Notes under the pieces: model-generated | Told to the model about the DNA's origin: nothing | Database searches by the model: none | The model's input: only the letters and a program-made list of their open reading frames with translations | In this document: positions 23,874 to 36,000 of the stretch, piece after piece | Layout: every line of letters begins with the position of its first letter | Numbering within the stretch: the first letter of the stretch is position 1 | NCBI RefSeq assembly: GCF_958979055.1 | Contig: NC_084893.1 | Span: 5,149,071 to 5,213,070 of the forward strand | Source: Alnus glutinosa | Taxonomy: Eukaryota > Streptophyta > Magnoliopsida > Fagales > Betulaceae | DNA length: 64,000 nucleotides | Reading direction: 5' to 3' | Made by a program: the position numbers and the translations under genes

Positions 23874-24111
23874 AGGAGTCCAACAAAAGTCCAATGACAT
23901 GATCTTTTGGGCTTAAGATTGTCTGGAACATATTTATTTTGTCACAAATCTACAGAGGTGGTCGTTGATACTATATGAAAAAGTAGATTGTGAAATATCA
24001 CGCGGCTGCTTAAAGCAAAAGAGAGAAACGTGTTGCAGTTTTCTTTTTGTTAATTAAAACTCGAAAGGAAAATACTTAAAAATTACTGAGAATTAAGGGA
24101 GAGAGAGATAG

Positions 24112-24141
24112 AGTGTGTGTGTGTGTGTTTGTGTGTGTGTG
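24112..24141. repeat. (GT)n microsatellite
   Basis: An interrupted GT run downstream of EX2. Confidence 0.95.
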
Positions 24142-25452
24142 ATTCTTTTCTTGTTTCGTTTTGGTATATCCTCTGAAATCTGTGGGGGTATTAGTAAAAT
24201 AATTGTCTTTGGTAGGATGCCTCATATTATTGTTCTTCTATTGACATCAGACGCCAGAGTAGGAGAATCTTTATTTTATGAGAAAGAAGACGAAAAAAGA
24301 TGGGAAGGAATTTGGTGCTCTTTATGGCTTTAGCTCACAAAGAATAGCCCACCATTAAAGCAACCCTAAAGAACTTTTATTACTTTTCTACCTAATAAAG
24401 GCTCCACTGAAAGCATTGCTTGGATTTATTAAGGCCCACTTTGAATTCTCATAGTAAAAAAGTTATTTAAAATATGTTATATTAATTGGTGTAAAATAGG
24501 TAAGAAGAGTAGCATTACTCATGTATTACATTTGCACAAGAGTTTGATGACTTGTGCAATTACTACTTTGCTTTTGACACAGTGGATTGGTGAAAGATAG
24601 TGTTGAGGTGTAACAATGTCGCTCTGCTCATGTGGACGGCTCTTAAAACATGCATGTGGGGTGTGATTTCAAATGTCTTAAAAGGCTTTGGCTTTCTTCA
24701 CTGAACAACAATTGGTTTTCAGATGAGATGGTCAAAGGTACGATCTAAGAAATAGAATGCAGAATAATTCTAACATTATCTTTAGGAGTATTATAACTTT
24801 TATTTTGAGTTCATTACAAATTGATGCGAAACTCCATGTAACACTTACTACGTCACCAATTAAATAATTAAATTTATGTATAAAATTGTTTTAATTTTCT
24901 TTTTCTTTTTTCACACTTGTGTTGTGCCGCGTGACACTCATATGGACTATCATGCCAGTTTGTAAGGGATTGTAGTAAAAGTGTAGCATTTTACATATTT
25001 TTTTAATTACAATCTTGTTCTTGAATTTAACGTGGATGTCAATTTGGTTTATAACATTAGAGCATTCTTAGTAGACTTATTAAAATAGCTTTTTGGCTAT
25101 TTTGATGAGCTAATTTGCTGAAATTGTTTAAAATGAATCCCTAACGGCCTCGCTTATCTGGTGAAAAAATAAAAATGGTGAGTGAACAGTTCTCACCAAT
25201 AATAGTGAGCATTGTTCCCTCATCAAAACAACAAAAAATTATTAAAATTTTCTCTCTTTATTTTTTTTTAAAAATTTTCTCTCTCGCATATCAAATACAT
25301 CTCTTTTGAAAAATAGTATTTAAATAGAATAGTAATTGTGGAGAGTTAAAATGGGGAGGTGGCTAAGTTTGCTTTAAAAAAGTAAATGGTTAAAATAGAA
25401 AAAAAGTGATTTTTAGATATTTTAGTTAGTAAAATTTGGTAAGGTTACTTGT

Positions 25453-25712
25453 AAGGATCTGTTTGGGTTTGCGATTTAAGAATAGTGATTTTAAAATAGA
25501 CGATTTTGAAAAAGTGATTTTTAAAAACACAGTTAAACGTTTGGTAAAATCGCAATTTACCGTTTAAAATCGCTAGTGAACCTTAACAATTATGCATTTT
25601 CAAATCGCAATTTAAAAAAAAAAACAATTCCAAACGATTCATTTTTTATGATTTGGTTTAAAATCACATTTTTTGTCTACAAAATCTCAATTACAAACGC
25701 ACTTTAACAAAT
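25453..25712. mobile_element. MITE, family copy 2
   Basis: Has GGATCTGTTTGGGTTTGCGA at the left, the core TTAAACGTTTGGTAAAATCG shared with 5876-6170, and an inverted right end (reverse complement GTGCGTTTGTAATTGAGATT). About 260 bp, no coding capacity. Confidence 0.65.
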
Positions 25713-26138
25713 CAAAATTGCTAAGTCAATTTAATAAAAATTACATGATTATTATATGAGTAAATTGATAGATTCTAACTTCTAGAAGAAGAAAATTCTG
25801 AGATGATAACACATAGGAGATATTTTATTTCTATAAGAAAAATTATTTAAAGGCCACAAGCACATTTAATAGTTGATTTCAAAGTATGTTCCCAAAAAAA
25901 AAAAAGTAGTAGATTTCAAAGTGTAACGTCCAACATATATAGCGATGTGGCGGCACTCCATTTGTCAACTTTTGTTTTTACACACCAGAAGTACACAATC
26001 CACTATTTCACTCTGTCTTTACTTAAGTAACAAACCGAGATACGTGGCGTGGCCCCACAGAACTTTCTCTTTTTCCGAGTTCCCAAACAGACTTTCTTTT
26101 CTCGCTCGATAAAATCCGAGAAAGCGAAAGAAAGTAGA

Positions 26139-28661
26139 ATGGAAGCTCGAATGCAAACCCAAAGCCAGCAACGCCAACACAACAAAGCAACTATGAAGAA
26201 ATCGTTGTCGAGGAACTCCGAGTCGTCGTCGACTCACATGGACTCGCCGCACTCGCCGCTCGGCTTCCACTCGCCGATGCGATCCGAGCTCGGCGACCTG
26301 CCGGAGACCCCGCCCTTCGTGTCGCCGGAGAATTCGCAGGGGAAGCCCGCCGAAAACTCGAAGGCGATCGTCGCCTTCGACAGGTTCACGCAGTACTCGC
26401 CGCTTCCGTCGCCGGGGGACCGCCAGAAAAGGCTGGAGAGCACGAAGCCAGTGATGGGGATCAGCCGGGCGAGGAGAGAGGACCTTCCGCCTTCGGTGAC
26501 GAAGGTGGGGCCGATCGCCGGCGAGGAAGTCCAGAGATCCGAGCCGGTGATGTCGACTCCGTGGGGGCGTAAGACTAAGAGGGAGGAGATGGTGAGGAGG
26601 GCTGCGCTAGGGTTTAGGCTGAGCGAGATGGTGCTCTGCTTGGTCTCCTTTTCAGTCATGGCCGCTGACAAAACACAGGGTTGGAGCGGCGACTCCTTTG
26701 ACCGCTACAAGGAGTACAGGTCTCTCTCTGTCAATGTTATCGTGTGTGCGCACGCGCGCGCGCGCATGATTCTCTCTTAATTGCTGTGAATTTATTATTA
26801 ATTTATAGTGGATAGGCACAATTTATTAGTTTCTCTTAGTGTTATGTTATATATGAACGCAATTTTTGAGACTGAGAATCATACTGTGATAAATGATGAA
26901 ACTCGACTTGACATGATCATTGGTTGTATAGTGTTTCTCTTTGGTTGATGAATTTGATAAATTTGATCTTATGGGCTTCGAGACTTTGATCTAGTTGATG
27001 TTATCAGCTTCTGTGAGTGTGTGGATGATAGATTTCAACTAGTCAACTTTTTTTTCTTTTTCTTTTTCTTTTTCTTCTTTTTATATATTTGGAGGTCATA
27101 GAATAGGCTTTGTAGTCTTAAAGCATTCTTAGAGATCAGTTTGTTTGTTCCTCAGTTTAGACTATCTTCATCTTCCTCTGGACCCTTTCTGTTTATACTT
27201 AATATTTGAGTGACTTACTGGGTGACTGACTAGTGAAACATAAGTTCGCAGTATCCTTTTAATCTGCTAAAATATTGCAAAAGTATTTGCTGATTGTTTC
27301 CTTCTTCTTCTTTTTGGCAGTCTTTCTTTGTTCTTTTTTCTATCGTTTTCTCTCCTTATTTCCTTTTCTGTTTGCAGGTATTGTTTATCTGTGAATGTTA
27401 TCGCATTTGTGTATTCGGGGTTTCAAGCGTATGCTCTAACTCACCATCTGATCACGGGGAAGCCTTTGATCCGCCACCGCCACCGCCATCACTTTGATTT
27501 CTTCATGGATCAGGCAAGTTGTGCGACTTTGGTGTCCATTTGTCATCTTAAATGTATCATGCTGATGATTTCCATATCAATTCTGTCATGTTTTCTGCAT
27601 AATGCAACCCCTTGAGTGTTGTGATTTAGTTTAACCTGTGGGATTCAAGTTTTCCAGTTCAGTTCCCTTCATTTTTACAGCATGCCACAATGGGCTATAG
27701 GGTGGCATGCTCATTCTAGAAATACTACTCTGCTACTGTAATGCAGTTGGCGTGGATCTTGGACATTATATGGATTAGTCAACTTCCATGATTTGGTGGC
27801 GGTTGTTGCTGTTAGCTATGTATTTTATAATGTTTTCCTTGTCTTTCACAAGTTATGATTTGATGAATATAGTTGGTGGGAGTGCAGATGAAGCCAACTG
27901 TTGAAGCCATTAGAAAGTATTATAAATGTTCAAACAGATTAGTTGGGTGAATTTGATGGAATATAGGTTACTATTGGCCTTTTCTTTTTGTTAATTTCAA
28001 ATTTCCCCATCCCTAGGGCTTGCCAATTATGATTGAACCAAGGGGTGGCAGTTTGTGTTCGCGTGTCGGGTTCGAGTCGTGTCAAGACATGAGTATATAT
28101 AAGACTATATAGGTCAACACTAACCCTACCTATCAACCGTAATCCACAAATTTTGTGTCGGGATTGCAAGTCATGTCAAAAATTGACAACTCTTATGTTC
28201 AGTGTCGAGTTTGAGTCGTGTTGAAGCATTGGTATAAGACCATACAAATCAACCCTAACTCGATCCATTTAATTAAACCGGATTAAATCCATCAACCTTA
28301 ATTCGCTAATTTCGTGTTAAGTTTGCGGGTCGTGTAAAAAATTACCGACCCTAATTGAACCTCTTGACATCTTATTCCTATGTGATTGGACCCCGTTTAT
28401 GTTTGCATCATGAGCTACATGTTTGTGCAGTCAAAGCTAATACTTGCTTTGTTAATTTGGTTGCAGATACTGGCATATCTTCTCATATCAGCATCCTCAT
28501 CGGCTGCCACCCGGGTTGATGATTGGCAATCAAACTGGGGGAAAGATCAGTTCACAAAGATGGCTAGTGCATCTGTCGGGATGGCCTTCCTGGCATTTGT
28601 TGCCTTCGCCTTTAGTTCCCTCATCTCTGGCTACAACCTCTGTACACCCGAATCTATATGA
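26139..28661 (+). CDS. CASP-like protein, 4A subfamily
   Basis: Three exons: 26139-26719, 27378-27513, 28467-28661 (912 nt, 303 aa). Residues 1-150 form a Ser/Pro-rich soluble N-terminus. Four membrane segments follow at ~153-177, 195-216, 234-256 and 270-294, giving the MARVEL-like fold, with Arg160 in segment 1 and Asp238 in segment 3 as the conserved charged pair. CASP-like proteins sit in the plasma membrane; CASPs proper scaffold the Casparian strip, while the role of the 4A group is not settled. Intron 2 uses a GC donor (CAG|gcaagt), the only way to keep the conserved [14 protein letters not shown] frame. The frame is open 30 codons upstream (ATG 26049), but MEARM fits the family start better. 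Exon 1 is much more GC-rich than its flanks. Confidence 0.9.
26741..26768. repeat. Alternating purine-pyrimidine tract (Z-DNA prone)
   Basis: GTGTGTGCGCACGCGCGCGC and on to GCATG lies just 22 bp past the CASPL exon 1 donor. A run of (CG)n/(CA)n this long is the classical Z-DNA type. A shorter one is at 17876-17902 in EX2 intron 3. Confidence 0.8.
28040..28360. repeat. Dimeric spacer repeat, family copy 1 (CASPL intron 2)
   Basis: Two diverged units in a row (28055-28190 and 28198-28355), each with (G)TGTCG(G/A)GTTTGAGTCGTGT..., a TATAAGACTATA(TA) block, an AACCCTAAC stretch and an end such as TTTCGTGT...CGTGT(C/A)AAAAATT. The same family is seen at 34225-34405 and 47225-47560. No coding capacity. 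Confidence 0.7.
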
Positions 28662-29770
28662 TCTTGGAACCAGGTTTATGGTTTTAAAATTTTTTGTGTT
28701 GTGAATGATTAAATAGAATATATTACATATTTATGTGTACAGAGACAGATGCAATAGAATTTCTTTCTTCTTAATAAGATAAATAACAAAATGTAAAGAG
28801 TTGGGTTTTGTTGTTCTATTCGCATCACTTCACGAATTTGACAAAGTTTTTCTCCAAACTCGGTTGAAATTGAAAGAAAGAAAACCTTCTGAGTATGGAG
28901 GCACAGAATGATTCAGAGAAAATTCTTTCAAGCCAGTTTTGAGGCAAACTTTGTCCTACATGTATTAGTCTCGTTAGGGTTATAGAAGACATTAACAAGA
29001 CAATGTTTCAGCATACGATGATTTTGATTAAACCATTTCACTTAAAAACATGTCTGATCCCATTTCCTGCAGGAAAATATTAACAAAGGAAACCAAAGAC
29101 GGGGAAATTTTCGAGGCCTTGTCGTCTGATGTGCTTGTTACCTACAGATTGGGCGAAGCCCACTCTTGTTTGACACGACAGCATGGGCAAGGCCTACTAG
29201 ACATTGCTGGATTGGTTCAGTTATAAAAACTTGGACAAGGCCCAAATAAGTTTTTAGTTTTAAAACAAAACATTAACAAATGATCTTAAATACAAAACGT
29301 TCAAAATTATTTTCACCTTTGTGTCTATGTCGCATCAGAACACTAAAAAGCATTAACAAACAGAGCTTTAAATGATTTTCTTTCTTTGTTTCTAATGATG
29401 AGCCGAGGATTTGCTCCGATTACTCCCAAGTGTGTGAAACTGTTGATTTTCACATATATGTTGAATAAGATTAACAGTGCATGTAACATCTGTTGTTGTT
29501 AACGCTAAATTATTGGGTCACGTTGGATGCTGGAGATGGCATTAAGGAAATTATTGTGCAAGTAGGGTTTTATTATTGAGACTTGGTTTATCGCTTGAAC
29601 TCTCTCTCCCTTTGGGGGTTAATTAATGGAAGTGATGCCTTCACTTCAAAAGATTGACATTCTAACCTTCTTCCCTCAAATAGCAAAGAAAAAATTACCA
29701 TGAGAAGGCTAAGTTCCTCACAATTATAATGGATAGTAGTTCACATTGCTTGATTTTGTTATATATGGGT
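28662..29770. other. CASPL 3' UTR and spacer
   Basis: Likely 3' UTR up to about 28800. A piece near 29255-29365 (CTAAAAAGCATTAACAAACA) recurs at 31385-31490 and 39625-39745 and is a dispersed MITE-type fragment. No gene is seen. Confidence 0.5.
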
Positions 29771-30140
29771 AGTTAAGCGTACTTGTCATTTCTTGTTAAA
29801 AAATGGAGGGTGCAAGAGTAATAACAGGGGTTGTAAGGGGCTCCTTGCTCGGACGAAGAAGCCTCTCTTACAGACTCAGTACAAAGAGGAGGGGACATGG
29901 ATAAGAGAAGAGGTCTTCAATTGTAAGGAATCTCGGTCTGTTAAGCGTTATAGCTGGCACTGTCAAAGGGAGGGTGCAAGAGTAATAACAGAGGGCTATA
30001 AGGGGCTCCCTACTCGTACAGAGAAGCCTCTCTCACAGACTCTGTCCAAAGAAAAGGGGACATGAATAAGAAGAAGGGCGATCTTGAATTGTAAAGAATC
30101 TTGGTCGGTTAAGCGTCATGGTTGGCACCGTCTTTTAAAC
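29771..30140. repeat. ~164-bp tandem repeat (about 2.2 units)
   Basis: Unit 1 starts at 29808 and unit 2 at 29972, both with GGGTGCAAGAGTAATAACAG, then AAGGGGCTCC(T/C)T, GAAGCCTCTCT(T/C)ACAGACTC, GGGGACATG and a GGTC(T/G)GTTAAGCGT ending GGCAC(T/C)GTC. A partial copy of the unit end (GTTAAGCGTACTTGTCA) precedes unit 1 at 29772. A 90-codon open frame crosses both units, but it arises from the duplication and has no recognisable domain. Confidence 0.8.
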
Positions 30141-30443
30141 TTTTTTAATGTGTAATGCACGTTAAAAAGTCTGATTAACTATCGCTTAATTAAGCTTAAA
30201 CCAGCTTTGTTGACATTAGTTTTAAACTGATAATGTGAATCATGTGATCCCAACCCAACAACTATGATATCACAACAGCTAGTGTTTTTATGGTTGGTGA
30301 TTCTTTGGGCGCATCAACTAGCTAGGCCAATGGTCATGCCACACAATCCACTAGTAGATGCTTATCCAAAACTGGTGAAAATTCAAAAAAGATGTCATTG
30401 CAAAATGCAATATGGTTCTACTGTTTAAGTTGCGTAATAAGCT

Positions 30444-30471
<28 letters not shown>
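30444..30471. repeat. (TA)n microsatellite
   Basis: Fourteen TA units. Similar shorter TA runs occur at about 32214-32231 and 34063-34079. Confidence 0.95.
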
Positions 30472-30477
<6 letters not shown>

Positions 30478-30639
30478 CAACTATACTAAACGTACCTTCA
30501 GATTCTTTTACAATCAAAATCTCCTTTGCTGCCAAGACAAACGACAAAAATATTTGGTTGAGATCTCTTGTAATTCTTTTCTTTATTCGATTGGGACTCT
30601 CCGCAATTCTTAAGGATTGAAATTCGCCAATATTTCTCA

Positions 30640-31595
30640 ACCGGTTTTATGGTGGTCGACCACTCCAAAACATGTTGGGAGTGATTGATCCGCCCCACAA
30701 GCTTATTTTAAGATGGTTTAGCCACCCTAATTTGTTTTAAGAGTGGCCGCCTATTCTTTTTGAAGCGGTTTAACTATCTTCAATATATTTTGGAGTGATC
30801 AATCATCACTTTAGAGTCGACGACTACACTATTTGACGTTAACTTTTTTTTGGCTTTTCTCTTTGCTTCTTCGAGATGACTTTGACGTGGCTCATTTTGA
30901 GCCACTTATTACGATTGCAAAGGGATCTTAATCCAAAGATATCTCTAATTTTCGCACTTACGTTGTGTCAATATGAAGTTACATGTTAAGATTGCAATAA
31001 CATGACAGCATTCATGAATCATGGTAATGGTACAACACCATAAGCCAATATATATTATTTGTGAACTTTTATAAGTCACCTCAAATGTGACACGTGTAAA
31101 GATATCATCGAGGAAGTCTTGCACGTACGGTCGTTGATCAAAATTCATGAGAAAAAACTGAAAAAAGGACACTTTAAAAATGTTTTTCTTTCCCATGAAA
31201 TCACAAAATGGATTCACGTGGTGTCCTCCATCACCCATGTTCATGCGTACAAACGTGGACTACATGACAAATATTCTCAATACCACGCATCTTTTTCTTA
31301 ACCCAACCACCCTCAATTCTTGGCTCCTTTGCCCACTTCTCCTAGGATTGCTTTTCCCTTTTTAACTCCAAATAAATTAAAAATAAAAATAAAAATAAAA
31401 AAAATATAGCAAATGATTCAAAACACAAAACATTCTAAATTACTTTCATAATTATAACACATCGCAACTAAAAAGCATTGTCAAACGAATCCTTATTCAC
31501 TTATTTCCGATTTGTTGGAGGACGGTTTTTCTCAAAATTTGGTTCTCTGATTTAGTTTACGTCAATCTCATATAAGTTTCACATGCATTTTTAAG
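30640..31595. other. Spacer with ACCACTC/GAGTGAT repeats, no gene
   Basis: The stretch 30640-30830 has several diverged 'tggtttagccaccc / agtggccgcc' phrases on one strand, probably an old repeat. The rest is AT-rich with no recognised feature. Confidence 0.4.
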
Positions 31596-31858
31596 GAAGT
31601 AATGCTATTTACCACAATACTATTTCACTATACTGACGTTGTTAAAGTATTTATTAAATGATTAAATTTACCTCTTTCTATAAGCTTAAACTTTTAGGAC
31701 AAATAGTGATTTAACATGTGATCAAAGTCAAAAGTCATGACTCATGAGTTCAAACCTTGCTTGCGTCATTTGCCTCCCATATTGATTAAATTTACCTTAT
31801 TTTAGGACAAGTGATGATTTCAATAAAATAATGGTGTGGTATATATCATTACTCTTTT
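31596..31858. mobile_element. ~260-bp MITE-like element
   Basis: The left end AGTAATGCTATTTACCACAA and the right end (reverse complement AGTAATGATATATACCACAC) are inverted repeats. The interior has TTAAATGATTAAATTTACC and a 'catgagttcaaacc' piece. A related interior (ATTAAATGATTAAATTCA) is seen near 62965 in RRP40 intron 3. Confidence 0.6.
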
Positions 31859-32544
31859 TAATTACATATACTTTTAAAAGAGTGATATTATAAATCACAC
31901 TTTTATCCCACCATTATCACATACGGCTGATCTAGCATTGTCAACCAGTCCTTAATTAATTTATTTTATTTTTAACAATAACTTATTCACATTGTCACAC
32001 CAACGAAATGAAATAAAAAATTGTAGTTTCTAGCCTTACTCGTTTTAAAAATATCAATTTATTAAATTAAAATTAAAAGAATTTCTTCCTACCAATCTAA
32101 AGGTACGGGGTAAACTTGATGCTTTAGAGAAAAGCATATACTTTCAAGTCATTTGATGTTCTTCATGATAGCATACCAAACAAGTAGGTCCATGACACCT
32201 AATGAGAAAGCTATATATATATATATATATAGATTAGGCAATTCAATTACCTTTCACCTAAAAATTGTTTAATTCTTTTACAAGATTAAAATTATTCACC
32301 AACCCTCATCATGTACGGCTAGGTGAGTTATCGTGCACTAAAAGTTTGATTAATCTAAATTATTGAGCCTTAGGTCACCATATAAGGACACATGCTATTT
32401 TATCAAGATTACGTACCCTAGCATGTGCATGTCCCCCCCAAATCATGCCTTCTCTTGTGGGATGTTAAAACTCCCAAACTTATATCAAGTTATTAATTAA
32501 TGTGGAAGTTTTTATCATGTTTGTTACAATCAAATTTAATTAGG

Positions 32545-32978
32545 AAAAATTTTATTTATAACTTTTGATCTTCTATCACATTTTCAATTAGGATATCTAT
32601 CTTTAAAAAGTGTCAATTTAGGGTATTCATTTTTCTATTTTTTTTTTCAATTCAACCATCCGTTAGAATTTTTCGTTAAATCCTGTAAAAATTCATAAAA
32701 TACGCATCATTTTTTAGAAAAAGAAAAAAAAGAAAAAAATTGCAATAATTTAGATGTTGGTCAAAATTTAACAAAATTTGCAAAAATACCCATGCCTAAA
32801 TCTTTGAAAATTTTATAGTTTTTTTTTTTTTTTTTTTTTGGAATTTTGATAGAATTTAATGAAAAATTCTAACGGAGTGTAGAAATTGAAAAATAGATAC
32901 TCTAAATTGGCACTTTTTAAAGATGAATACCTTAATTGCAAAAGTGATGAAAGATCATGGGTTATAAGTGAAGTTATC
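32545..32978. mobile_element. Foldback element with ~120-bp inverted arms
   Basis: The left arm (32545-32685) and right arm (32850-32978) are inverted copies sharing TCTTTAAAAAGTG(T/C)CAATTTAG and CCGTTAGAATTTTTC(G/A)TTAAAT, with a poly(A)/poly(T) centre. The near-complete palindrome with no coding region is typical of a foldback or MITE element. Confidence 0.8.
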
Positions 32979-33068
32979 TCATTTAATTATTTAGTAGTTG
33001 ATATGGTAAGTGCAATGTCTACGGCCACTGACCACTGTAACCCCCTCCCCTTCCCCAAGGCCAAGTAA

Positions 33069-36000
33069 CGGGATCACTAGCTAAATAATCTCGACATTAT
33101 CAAGATAATAAGCAATCCTAAACTTTTTAGATTAGGATTCTCTCCATTTTTATGGTCCATATAATTAGATTTAACATATTTACTTGTATATATATTATCA
33201 CATAATGGATATATTGCCACTTCATTTAATGGTGAATAATGTCATTGGCTATCTTTTTATTATTCTAAAGTCGTTGATGTGACTTTTAAAATCATCATTG
33301 GATCAAAATCCAATAGAAATTCATCCAAAATTTAATGATAATTTTAAAAGTACGTTATTTTTGGAGGATAAAAAGATAGTTTCCAACAATACTCTTTAAT
33401 TATACCATGTATACCGTGAGATGCCGGTCAGATGGAACCAAACAAAATATTGACCGTAAAAATAGTTCATCTAAATTTCCTTTTTAATTACTGTTTATCT
33501 CCTATTCAGGCCCATAATGTTGTGGCCCTTGATCTTTATTTTCTTCTTCTTCTTTTTTTGATTTTTTTTTAAAAATTTTCTACATATATGGCAACGTGGC
33601 ACTTCAATCCTGTTCTTACTCGAGAGAATTAAAGAAAAAAAAAAGCACCCAAATATAATACTCGTCATGTGTATTTTGTAAATTTATCATGCATTGGATG
33701 CATCATGCATCATGAACACCTGTACCCGTGGATGGCATGCCATAACAACTAGGTTAAAAGGTGTTTAATAAAGTAGTTTAGATGACGACACTAGTTAATT
33801 AAATAGTGACTGATCAGCCTGCATGTACGGACGACACTAAAGAAATGCCAAAATGCTGTACCTTTTGGTCCTTCTCTAGTTCTCTTCGGGGTGCATAAGG
33901 GACACTCTACTTTTTGGCACATCTACCATGCTTTTATCGATCCAGGCTGGATTAGGTAGCATGGTTGTGGATGATTCTCGGACAAGCATTATATGCATAT
34001 AATAAATCATTCAAACAGATATAATGTTCTACTTAATTGGATTCAAACCAATCACTTTTTCATATATATATATATATATTGATTTTCTTCTTTTCTTGTT
34101 ACAGAGTAATGTTAAACACGTTGGTTTGTTAAAACTTTTTAGAAAGTTTTTTTTAAGTTTTTGGTTGAAGAATTATTCTGATGTGATGTAAAAGCGAAAG
34201 TAATTTTAGAAAGTGTTTTATGCTTGGAGTTAGGGTTGTTAATTTTTTACACGACCTATGAATCAGACACGAAATTATAAGGTTAAGATTTATGCCAAAC
34301 GAGTTGACCCGTTTATGACATGATTAGCTAAATGGTTTGACCTAAATGGGTTGTTGGGTCGACCGAATTGCCCTAAACAAGACACGATAACCCGTTTTGT
34401 CAGTCTTATTTGGAGTTGATTGTTATTGCTTTTACTTTTTTATTAAAATGTAAGAAAGCAAATTTGTTAATATGGCTACTAACAGAGACCTTTGCTGTTG
34501 TTAGAGGGTGTCTGAGAATGTGCTCACCGAATAAGCTAAGTTGGAGTTTTGGTTTAGAGGTTTTGTTGCTACATATCTGAATTCTTTCTTTGAGTTGGTT
34601 TGATTTTGTGAGTTTGTAGTGAAATGTAAGTAGTAGGGAGTTTCTTTGATGTGCCTATGTTTGATGAGAAGTATTTAATTTTGTTTGTTGGTTTTAATGA
34701 AAGATTATTCATCCACATAAAATAATAATAATAATATCAAAAAACAGCATCGTCAAACGGGGTTACTGATGTGAAAAAACAATTCTAACTCTATAATAAT
34801 TAATAAATTTCACAGGTTATAATATGTTTTTTTATTAACATATGTTGCTCTAAATTTGAGTCTTTGCATTTTTGTTAGTGATACCCTAATAATTAAGTTT
34901 ATCAAACCATTTTAATTAATTAAACAGGACTAATTATAAATCCTCCCTCTTTTCCTTACAAATACTCATTCTAAAATGTGGACAAATGGCAGGAAAAGTA
35001 ACCGCAATTAACTGCACATAAAGATAAAGGAGGCCTAGATGTGGAAGAAAGGTTATAATAATGGTGAAAGAGTTCATCGAAAGTAGTGTGAAAGAGAAGA
35101 AGAGAGAAGGGAATGAGAGTGAGTGACCGTATTACGGAAGAGGACCATACGGCCTGTCCGACACACGCGGATACCACCCCCCCCCCAACCCCCTGTGCCC
35201 TCTGCTCATGGGCCCCACGTGTCCTTCCCCTCTTCAATCTTCACACTACCGTTACCAACTTACCATACACCAAAAACCAACCTGCCCTTTCCCTCTTTGA
35301 CCTAACTACCCTTCCTCCCCTCTTCAGGCTTTGTAAGATGGGTTTTTCAACAACAGACTCAATATAAATTATAACAATATAAAAATAATTACAAAAGGTA
35401 TGAAATTGATTATACAAGTGAACCGATTCTTTCAAGATGATTAGCAAAATGTGTAGAGATTAAGGCGAAACTATTTGTTTCTTCTTCGAGGCTATGATGG
35501 CATCCATGGTTGTAGAAAGGCATAGTTGTTGAACTCAAAGCCTAATAATGATGGCATCCTTCAAGAATTGGGCATGTTTGGCAACGATTAAGTGCATAGT
35601 TGATACCTGTTGTTCCATTGTTGTTTTCTTTTTCTAATAAAGAAATGTACTTAAAATTAAAAGTGACAACTAATAGGTGTATTTCCAAGTTTATTAACTT
35701 GATATCTTTGTCCATCTACCCTAACTACGGAGAGAAGCCACCTCGTAACTTGTGGCGATGGCCGAACACCCCTTCAAGTGAGATGGTAACCCAATCACTT
35801 TCTAGTGGTAGTGAGCTTTCTCTCTTATGGGTCACCTTCTTCTTCTTTTTTTTTCTTTTTTTTTTTGGTCTTTCGTTTGAGTTTTATTTTATCTTTTTCT
35901 TTTTTATTAGGCGTTAAGCTTATGAGACATTTTATATCCAAAAATTATGGTCCTTTATAATATAAAGTTATAATTATAATTTTATTTTCTATTTAGACAA

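Larger units (their letters stand above)
23578..26138. other. EX2 3' UTR, spacer, and CASPL promoter
   Basis: The first few hundred bases are likely EX2 3' UTR. A GT microsatellite is at 24112-24141. The stretch 24770-25450 is AT-rich with MITE-like pieces (TAGAGCATTCTTAGTAG at about 25060), and a MITE is at 25453-25712. No further gene is visible. The last ~150 bp before 26139 should hold the CASPL promoter and leader. Confidence 0.5.

Noticed and set aside
26049..26138. Upstream ATG start for the CASP-like protein (30 extra residues)
   Set aside because: The extra residues look like translated leader, while MEARM fits related proteins better. It cannot be excluded without cDNA.
29793..30065. 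90-codon frame across the 164-bp tandem repeat
   Set aside because: The frame stays open only because a repeat unit was duplicated near a multiple of three. The protein resembles nothing I know.
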